This document shows positions 1 to 12,262 of a stretch of DNA of 64,000 bases, in pieces. Position numbers and translations under genes: made by a program. Origin of the DNA: Sclerotinia nivalis (taxonomy: Eukaryota; Ascomycota; Leotiomycetes; Helotiales; Sclerotiniaceae); contig JAPEIS010000012.1 in the NCBI GenBank assembly GCA_029531795.1, positions 2,294,001 to 2,358,000 on the forward strand. The letters are read 5' to 3'. The notes beneath the pieces are model-generated. The model saw only the letters and a list, made by a program, of their open reading frames with translations. It was not told where the DNA came from and ran no database searches. Position 1 is the first letter of the stretch. The number at the start of each line of letters is the position of its first letter.

Positions 1-162
1 ATATTGTCCATCGACTTCGAGAATTTCTGAAAGCAAATAAAGTCAATCTCATGCTGCGAGGCTACAACAATTTCCTATTCTGGATCATGATATGCAATGC
101 ATGATTTGATCAAACAACAATTTACGGGAGCAACGTGTTTCATTTCTGAAGCTTGAAAGATC

Positions 163-2920
163 ATGACTAGTCCTGCAAAACAAAGCTCCTCAAGATGGGG
201 GTCATTTTTGTCACAAGCTGTAGGAGGATTGGAATCAAGACTAGATAATATATTGGCAGAAGGACAAGAAGGACAAGCAAACAAACCAGCTTCTACGGCT
301 GGCAGTACAGTTGCAGCAAAACCAGAGGCAGGTATGGAAATCCGTCTAAAGTTTTTGGAATATGCATTGATCTGACAGTGCCTCTAGCAATTTCTCGAAG
401 TGGATCAAATAGTAGTAGGACAAACGATCGATTACAAGAACGTCTAGCAAGGGCGGTAGCTGCAAAGAATGCACAGAAATCCGGTACACAATCAATATCT
501 TCCAATGTACCTTCGAGAACTGGTAGTCCAATCACAGTTGGTGAAAGTCCAAGACAGAGTCTAGATGCAAGTTCTAGCGCAGGAGGTGACGAGGCTGCGA
601 AACGCATTTCGCAAGACTTTGGGTCTCCTGCAAATAGGAATGCTGTCGACTTGGATACACCTACTGTGGAGGTTCGACCAAGTACCCCTGTCACTGAACC
701 CACTTCAGATTCCCTTCAGGCATCACCCAGTGTAATTGCCTTGAAGGCTGAACCGACTTCCCGTTTATCGACAGATTCTACCAGGTCTAATATACCTAGA
801 GGATCTATTGATTCTATTCAATCATCTGAGCCGATACCACGCTCATCGGTTGATGAGCTACCGATGACGATTTCAGCACCAGACGTGGTTCCAACGTCAA
901 AGACCCCGGCTGAACTAGAAGCTGCGCTCAGTCAGCTTCAGTCAGACTATGAAACCTCAGAATTACAAAGACAGGAGGAAATTCATGGATACATAGAACG
1001 TATTGATGCACTGCAGGCAAAATTACAATATTTAGCAAAAGAAAGTCTGGAATCGGCTAGCAACGCTAAGAATGCTGCACCATCAGGCAGCCTGGAAAGA
1101 AAATTGGCCGAAAAAGAACAACAAGTCATTTTACTCATGGAAGAGGGCCAGGTTTTGTCTAAGAAGGAGTTAACCCATATGACGACAATCAAAAAGCTTC
1201 GTGCCAAAATTATTGAGAACAACAAAGAAGTCACGGAAGCGAAAAAGAAACAGGAAAAGGTTGAGAAAGAGGCTGCATCTCTGGCAGAGCGCGTTAAACG
1301 AGCTGAGGGTGCTGAGAAGAGTCTCAGTGAAAGGAATCATGTGATTAATCGACTTCGAAAGGAGCTTGATGCGATTAAGATCGAGAGAGATACTAAGGAT
1401 ACGATTATCACAAATCTAAAAGCTCAACTCGAAGATGATGCTGCTCATGAAAAACAAGCAGAGGCCAAAATTGCTCATGAAGCACTTGAGGTCGAGAAGA
1501 AACGTGTTGCTGAACTTGAGGATGATATTTCTAACCTCAAAATCGAGAAGCAGCTTGTTAATGACAGAGCACAGATACAAATTAAAGAGCTCAGGGAGAA
1601 GATGGATAGGGAAGCAGAAAATGCTCGAATTGCAGCTCTTGAAATGAAAAATGAGCAACAAATGTTAGAGAGTAAATTAGAGGTTATGAGAGCTAGAGCT
1701 GAAGAAGTATCATCTGGTGCTACTGGTGATGCGCAAGCAAAACTTTTACGTCAAATCGAAACCTTGCAAACACAATATGCTGTTGCAAGTGAGAATTGGC
1801 AAGGTATTGAAGCTTCATTAACGGCACGTGCAACTAGCCTAGAAAAGGAGAGGGATGAAGCGACTAAGCGAGAAGCTGAGGTTAGGCGAAAAGCTCGTGA
1901 AGTGGTATGTATTAGTTGTCTATATTTCTATGAACTATTGCTAATCAAGCTTAGGCTTTAAAAGCTAAACGTAATGAAGATGAATTGGAAGAAACTAGGT
2001 CGAAATTACCCAATTTTCAGCAAGAACTTTCCGAACGAAATGCTCAATTAGATGATCTCAAAAAGCGTGTCGAAGAGGCTGAGGCTGCATTAGTATCAGC
2101 CAAGGCCGAATTTGAGGATGAGAAACAGACTTGGAATTCTGAAATGCAACAACGATTGTTGGATGAGAAACAGAAATGGCTTGAAGAAATTTCTCTCAGT
2201 GGCCGCGGAGATTCACCTGTAGCGACAAGCCGAAGAGGATTAACATCAGAATATTTGGGTTTACAAAATATGCAATTGAGAAGAACTTCAGGTAGATCTA
2301 CAACCGGTGAAGCAACTCCTGAGAGACTTTTACGTCGTCAATCCGGTCAACTACCTTCAAAATCTCCAGATCCTGGAACACCTGTCAGACATGATTCAAC
2401 GACATCATTAACACATTCTATTTCGTTAAATTCAATTGCTACAAATGGGACGGGGGATAGGAGTGATTTTAAACCACAAACACCATCTCTTCATACGCTA
2501 GACCATGATGATTTCTTTGAAAATCATAGATCTTCCTCCCCTCAACAAACTCTCCACGACATAATATCCACTTCAACTGCCGGCGCCGGTCCAACCGTCC
2601 AACTCGTCGAAAGAATGAGTTCCGCAGTTCGCAAATTAGAAAGTGAAAAAGTGGCAACGAAAGAAGAAGTAGCTAGATTAGCAGCTCAACGTGATGAAGC
2701 GAGGACGGAAATCGTAGCGTTGATGAAGGAGGTGGAAAGTAAGAGGGAAGTGGAAATGAGGGTTAAGGAATTAGAAGAAGAGGTTAGAGGTGTGAAAGAG
2801 AGGTATGAGGTTACGCTTGAGTTACTTGGGGAGAAGAGTGAGGAGGTGCTGGAGTTGAGGGGTGATGTGGAGGATATTAAGGCGATGTATAAGGAACTTG
2901 TTGTTAGGAGTGTGGAGTAG
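163..2920 (+). CDS. SGM1: TMF/Sgm1-type golgin, Rab6-binding coiled-coil protein
   Basis: Likely a Golgi tether of the TATA-element-modulatory-factor family (yeast Sgm1, human TMF1), which binds Rab6/Ypt6 on Golgi membranes. Three exons: 163-331, 379-1904 and 1955-2920, with introns of 47 nt (332-378) and 50 nt (1905-1954, GTATGT donor, CTAAT branch). They join in frame to 886 residues. The N-terminus has the short motif WGSFLSQAVGGLESRLDNIL seen in fungal TMF proteins. A Ser/Pro/Thr-rich disordered stretch (about 60-230) follows, then a long heptad-rich coiled coil (about 240-660), a second Ser-rich linker, and a C-terminal coiled coil from about 785 (ERMSSAVRKLESEK onward) that matches the TMF TATA-binding/Rab6-binding domain. 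The family is assigned from this architecture and the two end motifs. The ATG at 163 is the first in frame and opens the conserved N-terminal motif. Confidence 0.85.
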
Positions 2921-5900
2921 GGAGGGGATATGAGGAAGAGGGTGGATGGGTGGATGTGTGTGGGAAAGGGTTTAGAGGCGTAAGGGGAAGGGATAAGGGG
3001 TAAGGGGTAAGGGAGCTGTACTTTTATCTGGAAATGAATCGGCGATCGATAGTCATATCGTACGTGTGGGCGGGCGGGCAAGTGGGCATAGATTTTTGAT
3101 GAAATGAACAAACATGTTTAATGATTTGATCTTATTTCATTTGATTATGAATTTATGTTGTTTGTGTCTATGTTCATCCTGCGTAGTCAAATTAACCACG
3201 CGGAGAATAGATACTTGCTTGAGTTTGATTTGTTTTGATTTGGCCTGGTACTGAATATGTATAATTAGATGAGTAGATGATTAGATGATCAGATAGATTG
3301 ACAGACCTTCAATAAGAACGGATGGATGAATCAGAGTAATTGTAGAAAGTTTGATGAGCGAGCGAGCGAACTGTTTCCAGTTGGAAAAAAAACCAAATAC
3401 GGAAATATAAGTTCTTACTTGAGTACAATGGATGAATGAGTGGATGAATGAATATATATATAAACTATTTATCTTTTTTTTTTTTTTTGGAAAGGGATTG
3501 CGTGTTTAAGTCGGGTTTGGGATTGGGGTTGAAATGTAAGGAGTGTAGATCTTGGGTGGTTAGTCTATAATAGTCATAATGATGGATGGTTTAGGCGAGG
3601 AGGGGAGTGATGTTACGCGGTGAGCGGGAGTGGATGGAGCTTTATATTCTTGTGGATGAATGGGTTGAATGGGTTGAAGGGAAGGGAGAGGTGAGAGGTG
3701 AGAAGCGAAAGAAATGAATTCGAAAATGTATTAACATTATCATTAGAAAATAAAGTATACAAAAAAACATCAACATATACGACGATGAAAATAACCCTAT
3801 TAAATAACAAAGAACAACAAGATCTAAAATACATAACAACAACGAAGTAACTAGAATATTCACCACTCCACTCCCCAAACCTTCCATTGGAACTCTAGAG
3901 TCTATAGAGCACCTTGATGGAAGATTAGGTATATAGCATACTCTGGAGAGACCACCCTAGTTCTTTTGGCGTTACTCTATGTTAGCGCTATGATTTGAGG
4001 ATTTGGGTGTTGTTGAAGTGAAATATATATACTGTGTGGATGTGGAGTTTAGATAGGATTAATATTACTTGTAGATGAAACGGCTTGTTAGTAGGACTGG
4101 AATCCTTTGCAAGGAAGGGATTAATCTATTCGATGAATTGACGTAATGGTATCTAAAATCCCCACTCGTTGTTTAAAATATTATTTAGGTATAAAAGGAC
4201 ATGTTTTCATTTTAGGATTCTGTAGATACTGGGAAGAAATCCAGCTATTAAACGAGTGCAAGGACTTGATGTTTGGATCGCTGTGACTGGCTGATAAGTC
4301 TGTTGCGATCAATGGGTGAGTGGGGAGTATTATTATTTGATGGACATTGGTGGATTAGTGTGGTGGATATGGAATGGTCGATGAGATGGATGGCAGCAGT
4401 AATCGAATATGACAATGCGACACCGTGGAAATAACGAAATTTAGATATTTCACCCGCAGTTCGCGCTTTGATGGACGTGGACATTACTTGTAATTTTGAG
4501 TTTCAAAGTTGTTCTTGGGTTACGAGGGAACCGGCGTGATTTTTGATCCGAAAATGGAATCTCCTGTATGTTGCAGTAGGATTTAAGCTCCGTAGGTTGA
4601 CAAGTTGAAGATGGAACGACTAGTAGCTTTTATATTATCCTTCGAGCTAGAGGATGTAAATATTGCTTTTTTTCAAAGTTGCCGGGAAGAGAAAATACGT
4701 AGAGCAATGTGACACTCGTCTAGGTGACTTTGAATGTAGAGGGGTTCACAGCCAATCCTTTGGTAAGTCAGTGTTTCCGTTTCCCGAGTGATTCTTGCTT
4801 TGGGCATAAAGATTATACCTTTCTCACTCCCTAAACTTCATGGGCCCTCGTCTGGTGTGTAGACTCCTTCAATGGGGACGCTAGTCTACGGCTTGGACCG
4901 CCGTGTCCTTGGCCTCTTTCCTGTTTCTATTCTCTAGCTATTTCGGGCCAAAACCTTCAGTCTATGTCCAGGCTATATCTGCATATATTGAATATTGCAA
5001 TGATAGATTAACATTTCTAATGGTGACTGATGATGATGATGAGGATTAACAATAAGTTTTGGGAAGTGATGCTGTTTGAATAGATATACATGGAGTTTAC
5101 TTCACTGGAAATCAATCTGGAAATTGGGTTTGTATTCGACTTTATGAGTAGCTATCTACTCTATCAAAAATTTAATCTCATCGTCACTCATTCCGCAAGT
5201 ACTCAAACCAGTAACTTTATGAGTTGAAAGCCAAAAGAGTTCTAGCTTTACACATCCAAACGAGGATTTTCAGCGTTCAGATTGAGAAAGGGGTATATAG
5301 ATTGAGAAACCACACTCGTTAAACTGAAGTTTCACATGGGAAAAAGAGTATATCTCAATAGTCCAAACAATGAAGACTCCTCTTTCAAGGAAATCCATTT
5401 CTTGGTACAAAAGATGGTACTTCCCACTGTTTTAATTCCATAGATTCTGATGAAAACCTTGGGAGGATTATTTTATGGTGGGAAATTAACATTTCATCTT
5501 ATTGCAAGCACCATGACATGAATGGTTAATTTTTCAAGCAATAGTATTTCAGAAAGAGCTTGGGGTTGGTTATTAATATTTATTTGTTGCAACAACTATG
5601 AGTGAATACTATATCAAAGTAATCAATATTAACAACAATTTTCTAAAGTGACAGTGCTAAGAAGCTGAGTGAATCAAATGAAACTTCTCACTGTTGCTAT
5701 ACTCATATAACCATATCATTCAACCTAGAAACTGGATTTATACTTGATTCTTCGAATATTCATATTCTCAATCTGACATTTAAGTCTCCTAGACCATGGG
5801 ACCATCGGCAGGAATAATACGTTTATATTCCAAATATCGAACGAGGAGGAGTTTTTACAGCCAGAAGGAAGAATTTACTCTGTGGGCCTTTAAGGGATAG

Positions 5901-6643
5901 AAAACGTGACCATTAGGGTAGAATCTTATACTGAAGGTAAACAAAACTTGCGGTTTCATGCTATTGACGCTTTGTACTTGGTCACTTGTTGATTCTCATA
6001 CTAGTTTAAATTGGAGATTAAAACTGTGTCCTGAAGTAAACAAAGCCCCAGTAAATTGCATTCAAACGAGGAAATGTGCTACGAAACATAAATCAGGGAC
6101 CAAGGATGGCCGCATTTCAGAGCTTCCCTCAATTGATAGGAATCTAAGCCAACGAACGAGAGCATAGATAACTATGTAGCTTATTGACAATTCATGACAA
6201 GTAGACGTTGAGATTTTGATGTTACAGTAAGAAGATATATTGACAGTGATGATATGAGATGATTGTGAGCATTAGACTAAACTATTGACAAGAGAGGTTT
6301 TTATGATTGGAGGTGCTATATGAGTGATAAAACATGATTTGTTTCCGGTTTCTTGTTACCCTTCAAAGTGTACTTGGTCGACTTCACTGAACTATTGATG
6401 CGCTGGAATTGAGGTAAGAATGTGACTGTTGTAGCCCGAAAAAGTTTGCGTTCAAATCAAACGACTTGCCATGGTGTTTGAGAGACGAGAAGATATCACG
6501 TTGATACGTCATTATGTAAAATGGTCATTTGCCATTACAAGATCAAGCGGCTTAGTTTTATGTAAAGAGAACAAAATTCATGACCATCTGCATATATTAC
6601 TATCTCAATATTCAACCCCCTCACATGTTATACATCCTCATCC
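2921..6643. other. Intergenic, no gene recognised
   Basis: This is 3.7 kb without a convincing gene on either strand. The first 150 bases after the golgin stop are purine-rich and include a short GGGGTAA repeat near 2990-3012. There is a T-run at about 3474-3488, a GATGAATGAGTG-like repeat around 3428-3450, and otherwise AT-rich sequence. Open frames here are short, lack splice-compatible partners and have no protein character that I recognise. It presumably holds the 3' ends of the two converging genes (golgin plus, secreted protein minus) plus unassigned DNA. Confidence 0.5.
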
Positions 6644-7771
6644 TCAAAAAATATTGAGAAGCGACGAAATCTCCCCAACAATCCCCGAAGCTGCCGTCTG
6701 GGAAGCAGAAGGCGCACTGGTAATACTCGAAACATCCGTAGAAACACTGCTCTCACTTTCCTTCGCCGTCACACTCGCAACACTAGACGAAGCAGAACCA
6801 CTTTGCACACTCGAAGCACTTCCTGTAGAAGAAGCCACGGTGGTCATCCCACTTGTCCTAGTAGATGCCGCACTATATGCACTCAACTGACTTGAAAACC
6901 CCGCAACACCAGCTTGATACCAAGCCGCCTTTCCTGCCTCGGCACTAATGATTGGATCTCTGTATCCGGTTGGAATAACGATTTTGCTAATGGAAGCAGA
7001 GGGTGATATGGTAGATGTAACTGTTGTGGCGCTGAGGGAACATCCGATGGTTTTCACAACTGTGGAGGAGATGGTGGAGAGTTTTGTAACGGAACCGAGA
7101 GTGTTGGTTGCGGGGGAGACGAAGTAGGTTATATCGGTTACGGTGTTGGATACAGCGCAAGAGATTGAGCCGGTGGAGGATGTGAGTGAGAAGGAGGAAG
7201 TTATGGTTCCACTGCCTGAGATGGAGCTTGAGCTAATTCCTGATGATAGGGAACCGGTGCTTATGACAGATCCAGATGTTCTAATGACACCGGTCGATGA
7301 GCTGGAGATGGAAGAAATAGTGGAAGATGAGACTTTAGATGTCGAGATCGAACTTGCTGAAGTAGAAATCGAAGATTTGGAGCTAGTGGTCGTGGTACTT
7401 GGGTCCGAGGTACTCTTAATTGAACTTGCAATAGGAGTTTCAGAAGTTTTCACAGAGGTGGTTGTTGGTGTACTTACCACGACTGTAGTTTTTTGAGTTG
7501 TTGCTACAGCCGTGGTTTTTTGGGTTGTTGGTGCAACCTCTGTTGTTTTTGCAGTAGTTTTTGCCGTTGCCTTCTTCGCGGCTCTTGCGAAGAATTTAAA
7601 CAGCCCTAAATTATCAAGGGACCCTTCTGAAGGTGGAGGAGTCTCCAAAACAATTCCTGATATCGCGGTAGCTAGATCAGTACCAACAGGGTCTGCTTGA
7701 ACACCAGGATATGCTTGAACAGCAGAAACCAAAAGCACAGAGGCAATAAGAGAATGTGAAGAGAAATACAT
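6644..7771 (-). CDS. Secreted Ser/Thr-rich low-complexity protein
   Basis: Single exon of 375 residues, read from the ATG at 7771. An upstream in-frame ATG at 7846 is rejected because the peptide from 7771 (MYFSSHSLIASVLLVSAVQA) is a clean secretion signal. The mature part has a short acidic/proline segment, a basic patch (FFARAAKKATAK) near residue 60, Thr-rich repeats of the type TTQKTTAVATTQKTT, and a long Ser/Thr mucin-like region expected to be heavily O-glycosylated. A less repetitive module around residues 205-260 contains two cysteines (ISCAVSN and TIGCSLS). The tail ends in a short hydrophobic stretch after Ser/Ala (GIVGEISSLLNIF). It is too short and polar to call a GPI signal with confidence. 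It is probably a cell-wall or secreted mucin-like protein. It diverges from the protease gene at 8549. Confidence 0.7.
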   Translation of the reverse strand: MYFSSHSLIASVLLVSAVQAYPGVQADPVGTDLATAISGIVLETPPPSEGSLDNLGLFKFFARAAKKATAKTTAKTTEVAPTTQKTTAVATTQKTTVVVSTPTTTSVKTSETPIASSIKSTSDPSTTTTSSKSSISTSASSISTSKVSSSTISSISSSSTGVIRTSGSVISTGSLSSGISSSSISGSGTITSSFSLTSSTGSISCAVSNTVTDITYFVSPATNTLGSVTKLSTISSTVVKTIGCSLSATTVTSTISPSASISKIVIPTGYRDPIISAEAGKAAWYQAGVAGFSSQLSAYSAASTRTSGMTTVASSTGSASSVQSGSASSSVASVTAKESESSVSTDVSSITSAPSASQTAASGIVGEISSLLNIF

Positions 7772-8548
7772 TTTGAAATGAATGAATGTAATAAACAAAA
7801 GGACTGTAAGGACTGTAATGACAGAAAGACTGTATAAAATGTTCAAGTAAAGTTTGAATCAAGAATCTCCTAGTTGGAGTACTACATCTTATATGGAAGA
7901 GGTAACATTCGGGAATGCTGGTCAACATCTTGAATAATCGATGCAATCACGACATCAGTAGTACAAAGGATCAGAATGTATCTATTATTGTTATGTTTCG
8001 GTTTCAATCATGATATAGATGATTAGGAATCAGAAACGAAATGAAAACATAAGCAGATTTCCACAAAATAAGCATAACTATTGCTTATGTCAGGTGGGTT
8101 ATAAGTATTCTGGATGACATACTGAGCAACTGCGCCTCAAGCAATTTAACCTTAAGGATCCTACAGTATGACAAACTTAAGGTTTCTCTCGGCATTCCAC
8201 CTTGTACTTCTAGAAGAAGGATGAAATAGGATCAAACTGAGGCCATATGGTAATCACTTGGCATGCCTTTTTTTGGGTTGTGGGGGAAATTGTGCACAGT
8301 GAGCAAACGAGCTGTACTGATATAGCATACCTCTATACAATATAATTGTCCGCCTTCAATGTCGTTGAGTATATATTCTATCCTCCCAAGTAGTCAAGGG
8401 AATTTTTTTCAACACACTCATTTTCCGTATTTTTGCTTTTGTAGCAATTTTCTGTCCTTACCTAGTGCTATTTTCATTCGTTCAGCATTTTAAACTCTCA
8501 TTTATATTCCAAAATTCTCGATCCTTTCGAAGTACTTTGAAGAACAAA
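7772..8548. promoter_or_regulatory. Shared divergent promoter of two secreted-protein genes
   Basis: A 777-bp region lies between the minus-strand Ser/Thr-rich gene and the plus-strand metalloprotease, so it must carry both promoters. The stretch just before 8549 is pyrimidine-rich, as is common at fungal start sites, and a TATA-like TATATAT lies at 8370-8376. No operator could be identified by eye. Confidence 0.5.
8370..8376 (+). promoter_or_regulatory. TATA-like element of the metalloprotease gene
   Basis: TATATAT about 170 bases before the ATG at 8549, followed by a CT-rich tract and TTTTTTTC-type sequence. This is sequence resemblance only. Confidence 0.35.
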
Positions 8549-9749
8549 ATGCAGCTTCTACCATATCTGTTAACAACAGGCCTACTTGGTCAGGCGATGG
8601 CTGTTAGCATGAGCAGTCGCTTTACGGTTTCGTCTACTTGTTCGACCTCTAAGGTTGATGACATGTTGACGGAAACAATCGACATGGTAAATAATGCCAT
8701 TCAAGGAATTGATACTCTTCTCAATGCTGGGGTCAAACTCAACCCCAATGTCGCCTCTAGCGAAATGAAATCTCTCACGAAAGCTGCTACCACTGCTTGG
8801 GGAGTTACAGAACCTAAATGGTGGTCATATTCATTAAATGCAGCTGATATTGCTCAACTAAAAGCAGCGCAAGGTATGAATGAATCGTTTTTTGAAGCGG
8901 AAATCAATCAAAACAAATCTAACATAATATAGGAAATTATCAGAAACTTTATGCAGCTTTAAACTCTGGTACTGGAATGACCGCAAGCCAGAACACATTA
9001 TTCTGTGATGATTCGACATTGAAATGGACCACTGTATGATTGCCTTACCACCAGCAGAGATATGAAAACTGACAATGTCCACAGAAAGCCATTGATATCT
9101 TCCCCGATGGTGGTACCATGACGACTGAGGAATACTGTAAGTAATAAATGAACAGCATCATGCAGCACTAGCTAATGAATCATCTCCAGTCAAGGCTCAA
9201 GGTTACAGTGACACCAGTGTTGTCAAGGGTTTATGGAAAGATCCAGACCACAAACGTGGAAAAAACTACAACTTCATTATTGACGAATATAATGGAGGCC
9301 GAATGTGTGGGCCAAAGTCTTCTGAAGCCATCACATACTGGCAAAGCGGAAATATGTTCATGTGTCCCAATGCATTCAATAATGCCAACTACAAGACTAG
9401 CTTGAAAAGCATGAGGACTTCGACAGCTCAAGTTCTATGGAATGATGTTCGATCACTTCCTGGAACTTTCTTGCATGAAATGATGCATTTCCTTGACTTG
9501 AAACCACATGGTAAGTTTTCTCGTTTTTGGATTGGCTAGATCTTGCTAATAAGAGATATAGTCACCGATCACACAGTTACTGGTGACAAGGGGGGACAAG
9601 TTGCAGCTTATGGTCTAATTGCAGTCTGGATGTTGGGCGGTCAAGCTGGACAAGAAACAGTGGACAGGTCGAAGGCTTTGACGAATGCTGATTCTTATAA
9701 TGTTTTCGCAACAATGGCATATCTTCAGTCAGCAGAATTTACTGGTTAA
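8549..9749 (+). CDS. Secreted M35-like zinc metalloprotease (HEMMH)
   Basis: Five exons: 8549-8873, 8933-9033, 9085-9136, 9190-9510 and 9562-9749. The introns are 51-59 nt and all join in frame to 328 residues. The ATG at 8549 is chosen because it opens a signal peptide (MQLLPYLLTTGLLGQAMA), unlike the in-frame upstream ATG-like codon at 8465. A propeptide-like N-terminal half is followed by the catalytic motif GTFLHEMMHFLD with zinc ligands His255 and His259 and general base Glu256. The GTxxHE form, the nearby TD (about residues 268-269) as a candidate acidic ligand, and the late motif NADSYNVFA are typical of the deuterolysin/aspzincin (M35) and related Lys-specific endopeptidase families. 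It probably digests extracellular protein for nutrition or host interaction. Paired divergently with a secreted mucin-like gene. Confidence 0.85.
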
Positions 9750-10097
9750 ACGGAAAAATCGGAGGAAATGGACGTAGGAATATGTAGATGAAAGTAAACC
9801 ATGTAATGTTCATTTGTTTTCCGGTACTTTTCGCCACATAATTCTATATTTCCATACCGTAAAGGCGGTGATACGGTTTACTGTGCAGGTCGAAGAGTGC
9901 ATTTTCTCCGAACAGGGGAACCGCAGAGCACCATCGCGTGTTAGTGCGTCGACGCTCTTATATATAGTTTCCCTATCCATCCTATCATAGATTCTACCCA
10001 GAGATTATAATAAACACCTACTCCGAAGAAACTACTATAGTAATTAGGAAGGATCAACACGCACCTATAAAGTTGTATTCCGACTCCCAACTTCAAT
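9750..10097. other. Intergenic with TATA-like motif
   Basis: A 348-bp gap holding the 3' end of the protease gene and the 5' region of the caspase-like gene. TTATATATAG lies at about 9958-9967, some 130 bases before the next ATG. Nothing else was recognised. Confidence 0.5.
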
Positions 10098-11571
10098 ATG
10101 GTTTCGTCGAGCAGAGTCAAGACCAGCATGCATGGCGGAATTAGGAAACGAACTAATACTCGAGTTAGAGATCCTGTCACTGGCAGATTTCGGCCTCAAA
10201 CCAAGCCCAAACCCAACGCTCAGCCCAACCATCAGCCTCCAAATCCACGGGCAGTACGTATCCAGGCGCAGGAGTCTAACCTCATATCCAAAGAACAGTA
10301 TGATGTGCTAGTTGATAAGTTGGTATGTTCCCAAAATGATTGAATATGGATGGAATCTCTAATGAGTATCTTAGCGACGCACGAAAGAAAAGTACTCGGA
10401 GTTAAAACGAGAGAAGTCAAAATTCAAGCGAAGAGAAAACGAGATTATACAAACGGGAAGTTGCGAGACTCACTGAGTATGGCGAAGACGTTGATCGGCA
10501 AATGCAGGAACTTGAAGATAGATTGGAAGATCTTGAATAAGTCGAGGAGCAAAATCAAGAACTTGAAAAGAGAGTAGAATATCTCGAAGAGTTAGAAGCA
10601 GAGAAAAGGAAACTAGAGAGCAGAGCTGATCAGTTGGAGGACATGGTTTGGGAACATGGACTCGAAGGGAACAGCGACTTACAATGGTCAGATTCGATCA
10701 GAGATGAATTGCAGAGCGCTTTTCAGGATCGGCATTCGAACTGTTCTACCAAAGTGAAGGTGTTAATTGTTAGATGGGCTTCAGATGACTTAGGCGTTTC
10801 TCAAGAGATGAGCGATTTGGCTAGCGTTTTCAAGCACTCATACAACTTCGAGGTCGCAAAATACAAGATACCTGATATCAATCCCGTAAACGCATTACTA
10901 AGCCGCGTTTTGAATTTTATAGGGGACAATTCTCCGGACACCCTTCTCATTTTCTCGTACCATGGTCACGGTGGCTTCCATGATACGAGGCATGTCCATA
11001 TTTGGTCTGCGTAAGTGTACTCCATATTATCGTTGCTCTTCCTAGCTAACGATAGTATATAACCACAGAGGAGGAAAGTCCTTGTATGCCTTCCAGTAGT
11101 ATTCAGACTCTACTTGAGGAATCCGAATCAGATGCTATTCTGTTTTACGATACGTGTCATTCTGCAGATACTGCCATGACACTTAGTCCTTCTGCAGGAA
11201 GTGTAGCAGAGCTAATCGCGGCATGTGGATTCCAGACGACTGCCCCGGGAGTCGGCAACAACTCTTTCACATCTGCACTTATACGGGAATTATCTTCAGC
11301 CGCATCACAAGAAGCTTTATCTGTTTCTGAATTGTACAACCGAGTACTTGCTCGTTTGAGAAATACCAGGAACCGCGAAAGGAATACGACACCTATTCAT
11401 TGCACCTTAATATCCGACGGAGATCGGACATCTATCATTCTAGAACCTTTATCACCACCTCTAGCCACCAGGTCTTACCAAGCTTCTGGAAACTCGGATG
11501 ATGAGAATATAGTGCACCATATTGGACTTGTGCAAAAAAATCCGATAGACTTCACGCTAAAGGATTGTTGA
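10098..11571 (+). CDS. Caspase-like (C14-fold) protein with coiled coil; possibly decayed
   Basis: Encodes a basic, proline-rich N-terminus, a coiled coil and a caspase-like domain. The catalytic His lies in SYHGHGGF and the Cys in FYDTCHS, preceded by the core strand KVLIVRWASDDLGVSQEMSD. Exon 1 is 10098-10322. Intron 10323-10374 is canonical (GTATGT, CTAAT, TTAG). After that the frame is not clean. The heptad-rich coding sense moves from one frame (10375 to about 10435) to another (from about 10442), TAA occurs in that frame at 10538, and the natural acceptor of the third intron (11011-11068) leads into a TAG. Frame can be restored with two weaker introns, 10460-10541 (GTTGCG donor) and 11011-11078 (AAAG acceptor), giving 423 residues. 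So the gene is either functional with poor splice sites or a recent pseudogene. Both catalytic residues are intact. Fungal caspase-like proteases of this type are linked to cell death and stress, but this one is untested. Confidence 0.6.
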
Positions 11572-12262
11572 AATGGCTGTTGAAGGTCCCATCTAGTATC
11601 CTCGACATCGAATTAAACCACATCCAGAAACGGCCTCGTCAGATGATGGTTATAGATCTCAATAAAAGTCTTTAATACCACACCCAGCAATAAAGAAGAG
11701 GCCATAAAGCGGGGAGGTAGTTTGTAAATTAGTTCAAGTATCCAACAATATCGACATCAAGCTTGATGCTCAATCTTAGGTTTGATCTTGATATGGCTGC
11801 AATGCGTGGCGCACTAATCATACCAATCAAAATATCTTGAATTTCATATCATCTCCTAGTATCTGTTTCAGTGGTTTCCGTTTATCACATATGCCACCTT
11901 CTTGACAGTTGTGGGTGGTTTTTTGGATTTAACTTATCAAAGTGACATGGTTTTGCCTCGATTGCAGTAATGTTATTGGGGTTTGTACTTAAAGCGCTTC
12001 CTGTGCAATCTTGCTAGCGATGGCTTTTTCATGGACCATCTCATACTAATATTGCTTCCTATGAAATCTTCCTCCACAAAAAGTGTTGTCTGTAGATGAA
12101 TATATTATTATAAACCAATATCAGTTTTCAACATTTCTAAATTCTCACTGAACATTTATTGACTTCACGTGATCCATGCCTTTGGTCTGCCTTTAACAGC
12201 CTAACTAAACTTGGACCCTCGAGCTCCAGCGTAACTAGACCAACTAAATACATCAACCAACC
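11572..12262. other. Intergenic, no gene recognised
   Basis: 690 bp of AT-rich sequence between two plus-strand genes. It presumably holds the 3' end of the caspase-like gene and the promoter of the RS/KR-rich protein. No RNA gene or repeat was seen. Confidence 0.5.

Noticed and set aside
7143..7700. Open frames opposite the Ser/Thr-rich secreted gene
   Set aside because: They are antisense shadows of Ser/Thr codons (Glu/Val-rich strings) with no independent signal.
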